Part shown: piece by piece, positions 58,244 through 64,000 of the stretch | Position numbering within the stretch: the stretch's first letter is position 1 | Layout: the number at the start of each line of letters is the position of its first letter | Assembly (NCBI RefSeq): GCF_014650175.1 | Contig: NZ_BMUL01000010.1 | Location: 186,001-250,000, forward strand | From: Streptomyces termitum | GTDB lineage: Bacteria; Actinomycetota; Actinomycetes; Streptomycetales; Streptomycetaceae | Direction of reading: 5' to 3' | Length of the DNA: 64,000 nucleotides | Notes under the pieces: generated by a model | The model's input: only the letters and a program-made list of their open reading frames with translations | Told to the model about the DNA's origin: nothing | The model's database searches: none | Translations under genes and position numbers: made by a program

Positions 58244-60505
58244 TCAGGCCGCTCCGGGCGCCGTGGGCGGTCCGGCGCCGGGACCGCCGCGCCGGACGGC
58301 CTCCGCCTCGGTGTGGCGGCCGAGCCGGTCGAGGCAGTGGGTCAGGTCGGCGAGGGCGGCGAGGGTGTCCGGGTGGAGCGGGCCGAGGGTGCGGGCGCGG
58401 GCCTCGGAGAGGGAGCGCAGCGAGGGCAGGGCCTCGTCCCAGCGGCCGAGCCGGCCGAGGACGACGGCGGCCTCGCGGCGGCTGCGCAGGGTGTCGGGGT
58501 GGTCGGCGCCGAGGACCCGGCGGCGGGCGGCGTGCACCTCCTGGACCGTGTCGAGGGCCTCCTGCCACTGGCCCAGCCGGGTCAGGTGGACGGCCAGCGC
58601 GTGCCGGACGCGGAGCGTCTCGGGGGCGTCGGCGCCCTGGGTGCGGGTGCGGACGGCGGCCAGGTCCCGGCAGACGGCGAGCGCGTCGGCGAAGCGGCCG
58701 AGCCGGCCGAGGCAGGCGCTGGTCTCGTAGCGGGCGGCGAGGGTGTCGGGGTGGTCGGGGCCGAAGGCGGCGGCCCGGCCCTCGGCCACCACCCGGTACT
58801 GCTCCAGCGCCTCCTCGGGCCGGCCCATCCGGGCCAGGGTGTGGGCGAGTTCGTGCCGGGTGACGAGGGTGTCGGGGTGCTCGGGGCCCAGCAGCCGGGC
58901 GCGGGTGTCGGCGACGGCGAGGGCGGTCCGGTACGACTCCTCCAGGCGCCCCAGCCGACCCAGGGTGTGGGCGAGGTTGTGGCGGCAGCGCAGGGTGTCG
59001 GGGTGCTCGGCGCCGGCGGTGCGCTCGCGGACCGCGAGGATGTCCTCGTAGAGGGCGTGCGCCTCCGCGTGCCGGCCGAGCCGGCCCAGCACGTAGGCCC
59101 GCTCCTGGCGGGCGGCGAGGGTGTCGGAGTGGTCGGGGCCCAGGACCCGGGCGCGGGCCTCGGCGACCCGCCCGAAGGCGCCCAGGGCCTCGTCGGTGCG
59201 GCCGAGCCGGGCGAGGGCGAAGGCGGCCTCGTAGGCGCTGGCGAGGGTGTCGGGGTGGTCGGGGCCGAGGGCGCGGGTGCGGTCCCCGGCGACCGAGCGG
59301 TGCAGCTCCTCGGCCTCGCTCCAGCGGCCGAGGCGGCCCAGGCCGAGGCCCGCGCGGTGGCGGGCGGCGAGCACCGCGAGCAGTTCGGGCGTGGCGTCGG
59401 CCGGGGGCCGGGGGGTGGTGAGGGTGGGGCCGTCGTGGCGCGGCCGGGCGGTGGTCCACTCGGTGGTGAGGACGGCGGCGGCCGGATCGTGGCCGGTGGC
59501 GCGGGGCGCGCCGGGGGCGGCGGGCCGGGGCCCGGCGGTGAGGGTACGCGCCCAGGCGGGCGGGGCGCCCTCCCCGGCGGCGGTGGTCCCCGTCCCGTCG
59601 GCGGGGTGCGGCGGGTCGGCCGGGGGCGGGGGCAGCGGCCGGCCGCCGCCGGTGACCGTGCGGCCGGTGACGATGCGGCGGCGCAGGTCGGAGGCGTCGC
59701 GCGGACGTTGGTCGGGCACCTTGGCGAGCAGGTCGACGACGAGCCGGTCGAAGTACTCGGGCAGTTCGGAGCGGTGGGAGCGCGGCGGGCTCGGCACCGT
59801 GTCCCGGTGGCCGACGAGCACCGCCCAGGAGTCGTCGAGGTCGAACGGCGGGGCGCCGGTGGCCAGTTCGTACAGCACGCAGCCCAGTGAGTACAGGTCG
59901 CTGCGGTGGTCGATGTCGCCGCCGCCGATCTGCTCCGGGGACATGTAGTGGGGGGTGCCCATGGCGATGCCGGTGCCGGTGAGCCGCGAGGTGAAGCCCA
60001 TGTCGGCGCCGAGGCGCGCTATCCCGAAGTCGCAGATCTTCACCGTGCCGTCGCGCAGCCGCATGATGTTGGCGGGCTTGAGGTCGCGGTGCACGATCCC
60101 CATCCGGTGGGTGTACTCCAGGGCGTCGGCGACCTGGTCGGCGATGTCCACCACCTCGTGGACGGGCAGCGGGCTGCGGGCGTTGGCGGTGAGGAGCTGG
60201 CTGAGGTTCTGCCCCTCCAGGAGCTCCATGACGAGGAAGAGCACGCCCTCGTACTCGCCGAAGTCGTGGACGACGGTGACGCCCCGGTGCTGGAGCGCCG
60301 CCGCGACCCTGGCCTCGCGGCGGAACCGCTCGCGGACCACGGTCTGCACGCCCGCGTCCTGGTGCGGTCCGAGCGGCTTGAGGCGCTTGACCGCGACCCC
60401 CCGGCCCAGCGCCTCGTCGGTGGCGCGCCACACCTCGCCCATGCCGCCGCGCCCGATGACCTCGTGCAGGCGGTAACGCTCCCGGATCAGTCCGCTCTCC
60501 CCCAT
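58244..60505 (-). CDS. Ser/Thr protein kinase with C-terminal TPR array
   Basis: A 753-residue protein from ATG 60505 (weak ribosome site). A complete Hanks kinase covers 8-270: P-loop IGRGGMGEVWRATDEA, VAVKRLKPLG (catalytic Lys), MGIVHRDLKPANIMRLRDGT, KICDFGIARLGADMGFTSRL and GTPHYMSPEQIGGGDIDHRS. A Pro-rich linker (about 285-370) has no membrane helix. The C-terminal half is about nine 42-residue TPR units built on AL-GPDHPDTLA and ALARLGR-DEAL. It is a cytosolic, soluble kinase, unlike PknB with its transmembrane PASTA domains. TPRs probably recruit substrates. Divergent from the Gre-like gene. Confidence 0.92.
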   Translation of the reverse strand: MGESGLIRERYRLHEVIGRGGMGEVWRATDEALGRGVAVKRLKPLGPHQDAGVQTVVRERFRREARVAAALQHRGVTVVHDFGEYEGVLFLVMELLEGQNLSQLLTANARSPLPVHEVVDIADQVADALEYTHRMGIVHRDLKPANIMRLRDGTVKICDFGIARLGADMGFTSRLTGTGIAMGTPHYMSPEQIGGGDIDHRSDLYSLGCVLYELATGAPPFDLDDSWAVLVGHRDTVPSPPRSHRSELPEYFDRLVVDLLAKVPDQRPRDASDLRRRIVTGRTVTGGGRPLPPPPADPPHPADGTGTTAAGEGAPPAWARTLTAGPRPAAPGAPRATGHDPAAAVLTTEWTTARPRHDGPTLTTPRPPADATPELLAVLAARHRAGLGLGRLGRWSEAEELHRSVAGDRTRALGPDHPDTLASAYEAAFALARLGRTDEALGAFGRVAEARARVLGPDHSDTLAARQERAYVLGRLGRHAEAHALYEDILAVRERTAGAEHPDTLRCRHNLAHTLGRLGRLEESYRTALAVADTRARLLGPEHPDTLVTRHELAHTLARMGRPEEALEQYRVVAEGRAAAFGPDHPDTLAARYETSACLGRLGRFADALAVCRDLAAVRTRTQGADAPETLRVRHALAVHLTRLGQWQEALDTVQEVHAARRRVLGADHPDTLRSRREAAVVLGRLGRWDEALPSLRSLSEARARTLGPLHPDTLAALADLTHCLDRLGRHTEAEAVRRGGPGAGPPTAPGAA
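58330..59400 (-). repeat. 126-bp coding repeats of the TPR array
   Basis: Blocks such as GTGTCGGGGTGGTCGG and GCCGAGCCGGCC recur about every 126 bp through the 3' half of the kinase gene, corresponding to 42-residue TPR units. The regular spacing makes this tract prone to copy-number change and to misassembly. Confidence 0.75.
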
Positions 60506-60859
60506 CGTGTGCCGTCGCCCCCGTCGCTTCCGTGCCCGCTCCCCGGCCCGTCCAGTATGGACGCAGCCTCGGACAGTGTGTACGGGTCGGGCCGGGTGTC
60601 GGGACCGAGGCGCTCCACGGCGCGCGGGATACGGCGGGGCGGGAGCCGCGGGCGGAGCGCCGCGGGCACGCGGCGCAGGAGGCGGGCGGTGGCGGTGAGG
60701 CGCCGGGTGACGGCGCCGGCGGGCGGGGCGTCCGTACAGCCCGTGGGCCCGCCCCGACGCACCCCTTCCGGCGATTCGCCCGATTTGACGGGGTTTCCCG
60801 CTGGTGCCGGAATGGAGGGGTCGTTCTTCGTCCCCGCCACCGCACGACGGGAGCAGTCC
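60506..60859. other. divergent intergenic region, kinase/Gre-like
   Basis: The 354-bp gap between the kinase and the Gre-like factor is G/C-rich. I see no gene, RNA structure or clear palindrome in it. It must hold the two divergent promoters. Confidence 0.4.
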
Positions 60860-61327
60860 ATGACCGCCGGACCCGAACCCCTCAGCGACGCAGCCCGCGC
60901 GGCGCTCGACCGCGAGCTGTCCGATCTGCGCACCGAACGGGCCGCCGTGGCCGCCACGCTCGGCGGCGGTGACGAGCCCGGCGACCGGGCCGACCAGGCC
61001 GACGAGCTCCAGCGGGCCACCGAGCTGGAGAAGCTGGACGCGCGGATCGGCGAGGTCGAGGGGCGGCTCCGGGAGGGCGCGGCCGCCGGGGCGCCGTCCA
61101 CCGAGGCGGTCGGCGTGGGCAGCACCGTGCGCCTGCGGTTCGGCGACGGCACCGAGTCGACCGTGCACATCGGCGAACTGGCCGACGCCGGCGATCCGGC
61201 CCTGGTCACCGCCGACAGCCCGCTGGGCCGGGCGCTGCTCGGGCGCGCGGCCGGGGAGTCCGTCGCGTACGCCACGCCCCTCGGCCGGACCACCGCCGTC
61301 GTCGTCTCGGTGGGCGGCCGCTCCTGA
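60860..61327 (+). CDS. GreA/GreB-family-like transcription factor lacking the usual coil tip
   Basis: A 155-residue protein from ATG 60860 with GGGAG upstream, Gre-factor length. An N-terminal helical hairpin (LSDAARAALDRELSDLRTER and LQRATELEKLDARIGEVEGR) and a C-terminal FKBP-like domain (VGVGSTVRLRFGDGTESTVH, VTADSPLGRALLGRAAGESV) match the family. The coil tip, where GreA has GDLxENAEY with two catalytic acids, reads GDEPGDRADQADEL. Transcript-cleavage activity is therefore doubtful; an RNA-polymerase secondary-channel regulator of the Rnk/Gfh type is more likely. It is followed immediately by a membrane protein gene. Confidence 0.82.
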   Translation: MTAGPEPLSDAARAALDRELSDLRTERAAVAATLGGGDEPGDRADQADELQRATELEKLDARIGEVEGRLREGAAAGAPSTEAVGVGSTVRLRFGDGTESTVHIGELADAGDPALVTADSPLGRALLGRAAGESVAYATPLGRTTAVVVSVGGRS

Positions 61328-61428
61328 CCGGGGGCGACGCCGAGCGGGAGCGGGAGGAGGAGCGCCGCAGCGACCGCAAGGGCGGCCCCGGGCACACGGT
61401 CCTCCTCGCCCTCGCGCTGGCCGTTCCC

Positions 61429-62136
61429 GTGACCAAGGTCGCGTACACGGTGGGCGGCGGGAACGCGGTGCGGGACGTGTTCATGGGCATGGAGCCGGCG
61501 AACTGGCCCGACGTGCTGCTCGGCATGGTGATCACCGACCCGCTGCTCGGCTCGGTGCTCGCGGTCGTCATCTCCCGGGTGGTCTTCGCCGCCTTCGCGG
61601 CGCGCGGCGCCGTGCCGTCCGGCCGGGCGCGCGCGGACCGTCTGCGGCGGGCGGCGCTCACCCTGGTGAACCCGCTCGCGGTCGGCGTCATCGACGCCTG
61701 CCTGTTCGGCCCGTGGTGGGGCCTGGCCACCGGCCTCGCCGCGTACGCGCTCCGCCGGGGCGTGGTCGTCGAGTACCGCACCGGCCGCCGCCGCCCGCAC
61801 GGCTCCTCCCGCGCCGCCTCGCACGACCCCGGCTACCGCCCGGCGCCGTGGCTGCGCCGGGCGGCGGCCGCGGAGCAGGTGGCGGCGCTGCTCCTCACCG
61901 TCGTCGCGCTGCCCGTCCTGACCTTCGCCTCGGCCCTCGACGGGCAGGCGTGGACGTCGATCGTGGCCTGCCGGGTCACCGACGGCACCCGGACCGCCGA
62001 CGCCCGGCTGATCGAACTGAGCCGCAAGGGCAACGGGGTGGTCGGCTGGAACCTGGACGCGGAGGAGGTCTCCAACGGCCTCGGCTGCACCGCCACGGAG
62101 AGCCGGTACGTACGCGAGCCGTGGTGGCGCTCGTAG
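61429..62136 (+). CDS. hypothetical membrane protein
   Basis: A protein of at least 235 residues. The first standard start is GTG 61429, but the frame is open back to a CTG at 61324 that overlaps the Gre-like stop (CTGA). The intervening codons encode a charged segment plus the first hydrophobic helix (HTVLLALALAVP), so translation may begin upstream on a rare CTG. Predicted helices include VLLGMVITDPLLGSVLAVVI, LTLVNPLAVGVIDACLFGPW and VAALLLTVVALPVLTFASAL. The extracytoplasmic tail has two Cys (IVACRVTDG, LGCTATES) that could form a disulfide. I recognise no family. Probably co-transcribed with the Gre-like gene. Confidence 0.65.
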   Translation: MTKVAYTVGGGNAVRDVFMGMEPANWPDVLLGMVITDPLLGSVLAVVISRVVFAAFAARGAVPSGRARADRLRRAALTLVNPLAVGVIDACLFGPWWGLATGLAAYALRRGVVVEYRTGRRRPHGSSRAASHDPGYRPAPWLRRAAAAEQVAALLLTVVALPVLTFASALDGQAWTSIVACRVTDGTRTADARLIELSRKGNGVVGWNLDAEEVSNGLGCTATESRYVREPWWRS

Positions 62137-62196
62137 CCCCTCGGCTGAGGCCCGCGCACCCCCGCCCGGTTCCTCCGCATCGGCGGCCCCGGCGCG

Positions 62197-62257
62197 CCGG
62201 GAAGGGCCCGGGAGCGGGTCCGGCGCGGGTGCCCGCGACCCGCCGGGCCCTTCCCGG
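62197..62257. terminator. long bidirectional terminator hairpin
   Basis: CCGGGAAGGGCCCGG (62197-62211) and CCGGGCCCTTCCCGG (62243-62257) pair perfectly over 15 bp. Between them GCGGGT and ACCCGC pair again. It separates convergent genes. Confidence 0.88.
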
Positions 62258-62281
62258 ACGGGTGACCGGCGCCGCGACCTC

Positions 62282-63748
62282 CTAGCCCCGGGGCGGCCGG
62301 AGGCCCAGGTGGCGGAGGGCCGCCGTCGCGGCGCCCGCGCCGGACATGCCGTGGGCGCCAGGGCCGGGCGGGGTGGCGGCGGAGCAGAGGTAGACGCCGG
62401 GGAGGCCGGTGGCGTACGGGTCGAGGGCGGGGCGGGCGCCGAGGACGAGCTGGGGGACGGTCTTGGCGCCGGTGAGGATGTCGCCGCCGGCGAAGTTGGG
62501 GTTGGCGGCGGCGAAGTCGGCGGGGCGGGTGACGCGCAGGCCGACGATCCGGTCGCGGACGCCGGGGGCGAACTGTTCGAGCCGGGCGAGGATCGCGTCG
62601 GTGGCGTCGCCGTCGTAGCCGTGCGGCACGTGCGCGTACGTCCACACCGGGTGGACGTCGCCGACCGAGCGGGTGGGGTCGGCGAGGTACTGCTGGCCGA
62701 CGAGGACGAAGGGCCGTTCGGGCATCCGGCCGTCCGTGACGGCCCGTTCGGCGCGGACGATCTCGGCGAACGGGCCGCCGAGGTGCACGGTCCCGGCGCG
62801 GCGGGCGGCCTCCGCGCGCCACGGCACGCCGCCCTCGACGGCGAGGTCGACCTTGAAGGCGCCCGGTCCGCGCCGGAAGCGGCGGTACGCGGCGGCCGTG
62901 CGGGACGGCAGCCGGTCGCCGTAGATCCGGGCGGCCTGGGCGGGGTCGAGGTCGAGGAGGGTGACGTCGGCGGGCGGCAGCCGCCGGTGGTCGGTGACGC
63001 GGACGCCGGTCTCGATCCGGCCGCCGTGGCCGCGCAGGACGGCGGCGAGGGCGTCGGTGACGGCCCGGGAGCCGCCCTCGGCGACGGCCCAGCCTGCCGC
63101 GTGCCCGGCGGTGAGGATGCCGAGGCCGATGGCGGAGCTGAGCGGGTCGGTCAGCGGGCGGTAGGCGTGGGCGGCGACGCCCGCCCACAGCGCGCGGGCG
63201 CCGGGCGTGCGGAAGAGGCGGGCCAGGACGGCGGCGGGCAGGACGGTGGGCAGGCCGAAGCGGGCCAGCAGCAGCGGGTGGTCGGGGAGCCGGAGCAGCG
63301 GCCCCATGACGTCCGTGGAGAGCTCCTCCCAGCGGCGTACGGAGGGGGCGAGGAGGGCGCGGTAGCGGGCCGCGTCGGCGCCGAGGCCGTCGGCGGTGGC
63401 GTCGACCGAGCGGTGCAGGACGGCGGCGGTGCCGTCGTCGAGGGGGTGGGCGCAGTCGATCTCGGGGAGCCGCCAGCGCAGTCCGTGCCGGTCGAGCCGG
63501 AGGCGGCGCAGGACGGGCGAGGCGACGGCGAGGGGGTGGACGGCGGAGCAGTGGTCGTGGAGCAGGCCGGGCAGGATCGCCTCGTCGGTGCGGGTGCCGC
63601 CGCCGATGGTGTCGGCGGCCTCCAGGACGGTGGTGTCGACTCCGGCCTCGGCGAGGAGGGCGGCGGCGGCGAGCCCGTTGGGTCCGGCGCCGACGACGAC
63701 GGCGGTCGGGGCGGAGGCGGCGGGGCGGCGCGGCGGCGTGCTGCTCAT
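62282..63748 (-). CDS. NAD(P)/FAD-dependent oxidoreductase (phytoene desaturase/carotenoid isomerase-like)
   Basis: A 488-residue protein from ATG 63748. The FAD motif AVVVGAGPNGLAAAALLAEA with GVDTTVLEAADTIGGGTRTD is the amine-oxidase/CrtI-type dinucleotide fold. The C-terminal GVYLCSAATPPGPGAHGMSG, AGAATAALRHLG closes the FAD site, as in phytoene-desaturase relatives. LGILTAGHAAGWAVAEGGSR is the typical mid-domain motif. Actinobacterial members with the ATPPGPGAHGM ending are mostly of unknown substrate. No other carotenoid gene is present, so a carotenoid role is not supported. It ends 25 bp from the long terminator. Confidence 0.85.
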   Translation of the reverse strand: MSSTPPRRPAASAPTAVVVGAGPNGLAAAALLAEAGVDTTVLEAADTIGGGTRTDEAILPGLLHDHCSAVHPLAVASPVLRRLRLDRHGLRWRLPEIDCAHPLDDGTAAVLHRSVDATADGLGADAARYRALLAPSVRRWEELSTDVMGPLLRLPDHPLLLARFGLPTVLPAAVLARLFRTPGARALWAGVAAHAYRPLTDPLSSAIGLGILTAGHAAGWAVAEGGSRAVTDALAAVLRGHGGRIETGVRVTDHRRLPPADVTLLDLDPAQAARIYGDRLPSRTAAAYRRFRRGPGAFKVDLAVEGGVPWRAEAARRAGTVHLGGPFAEIVRAERAVTDGRMPERPFVLVGQQYLADPTRSVGDVHPVWTYAHVPHGYDGDATDAILARLEQFAPGVRDRIVGLRVTRPADFAAANPNFAGGDILTGAKTVPQLVLGARPALDPYATGLPGVYLCSAATPPGPGAHGMSGAGAATAALRHLGLRPPRG

Positions 63749-63807
63749 GGGGCGAGTCTGCCGGGCGGCCGCCCCGGGACGCGCACCGGGGCGGGCGGGT
63801 CCGGGGG

Positions 63808-64000
63808 TCAGCCGGTGACGATCCCGGCGACGAGGTTGACGGCGGTGGCGAGGACGCCGGTGCCGAAGACGTACGACAGGAGGCAGTGGCGCAGGACGAC
63901 GGCCCGGATCTCCTGGTCGGAGACGTCGGTGTCGGAGACCTGGTAGGTCATGCCGAGGTTGTAGCTGAAGTAGAGGAAGTCGGTGTAGCGGGGGCGGGCG
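63808..64000 (-). CDS. DUF1345 membrane protein, partial (N-terminus beyond window)
   Basis: The minus frame from the window edge to TGA 63808 gives 63 codons: RPRYTDFLYFSYNLGMTYQV, SDTDVSDQEIRAVVLRHCLL and SYVFGTGVLATAVNLVAGIV. This is the conserved C-terminal part of DUF1345 proteins (YxDFxYFSxxxGMTxQxSD and VLxHxLLSYxFxTxVxAxxVN). They are predicted inner-membrane proteins of unknown function. The start lies outside the window. Confidence 0.85.
   Translation of the reverse strand, partial: ARPRYTDFLYFSYNLGMTYQVSDTDVSDQEIRAVVLRHCLLSYVFGTGVLATAVNLVAGIVTG

Noticed and set aside
58330..59400. CRISPR-like periodic repeat
   Set aside because: The 126-bp periodicity is coding and corresponds to 42-residue TPR units in the kinase; there are no unique spacers or cas genes.
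62282..63748. Carotenoid biosynthesis gene
   Set aside because: The protein is CrtI-like, but no crtE, crtB or cyclase gene is nearby, and the family includes many unrelated oxidoreductases.
1..64000. tRNA, rRNA or other structured RNA genes
   Set aside because: No cloverleaf, rRNA core or recognised ncRNA motif was found by eye on either strand.

Overview
The window is about 73% G+C chromosomal DNA with strong third-position G/C bias, GTG/TTG starts and GGAGG-type ribosome binding sites. Its gene families (geosmin synthase, an NsdB-type regulator, an LAL-type regulator, SpoIIE phosphatase, Sfp-type PPTase, M9 collagenase) are typical of Streptomyces. All functions below are read from sequence and family knowledge; nothing was searched.

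Layout. 1-15 kb: a proline-rich protein cut by the left edge, a PAS-SpoIIE phosphatase, an NsdB-like regulator divergent from an APH-fold kinase, a secreted peptidoglycan amidase, geosmin synthase, an S4 RNA-binding protein, a conserved hypothetical, and a frameshifted LAL regulator whose C-terminal HTH is eroded. 15-23 kb: secreted GH89 alpha-N-acetylglucosaminidase, then a tightly overlapping operon (crotonase, DUF35 protein, two lipid-transfer thiolases) divergent from an acyl-CoA synthetase. 23-28.7 kb: a Cys-rich pentapeptide protein, an acetyltransferase, a P450-cupin pair and phenylacetate-CoA ligase (paaK).

28.7-37.06 kb is the accessory part. Its G+C is locally lower. It holds an Imm1-like orphan immunity gene, chimeric IS5-family debris, orphan hypotheticals, and a minus-strand operon that looks like a RiPP pathway: a 39-residue acidic peptide, a radical SAM/SPASM enzyme and a PIMT-like methyltransferase. 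A divergent TPR regulator and an NAD-dependent epimerase follow. The block is bracketed by direct copies of the 3' end of paaK (82 bp, 76 identical), so it looks like an inserted or rearranged island.

37.2-64 kb returns to core-like content: HxlR regulator and an NAD-binding reductase; acyl-CoA synthetase; a penicillin-acylase-type Ntn hydrolase; Ca2+/H+ antiporter and MarR; a nitronate monooxygenase/acyl-CoA synthetase operon; a serine hydrolase; an FAD monooxygenase divergent from a GntR-TetR fusion regulator; collagenase; LysR; the tdh-kbl threonine catabolic pair; a PPTase; a Ser/Thr kinase with TPR tail; a Gre-like factor; a membrane protein; a phytoene-desaturase-like oxidoreductase; and the end of a DUF1345 membrane protein.

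Connecting themes are acyl-CoA chemistry (three acyl-CoA synthetases plus paaK) and a possible regulon: the same 29-bp operator, differing only in its 6-bp centre, lies upstream of both the crotonase/acyl-CoA synthetase divergon and the nitronate monooxygenase operon, 26 kb apart. The best candidate for an undescribed system is the radical SAM/PIMT/peptide operon.
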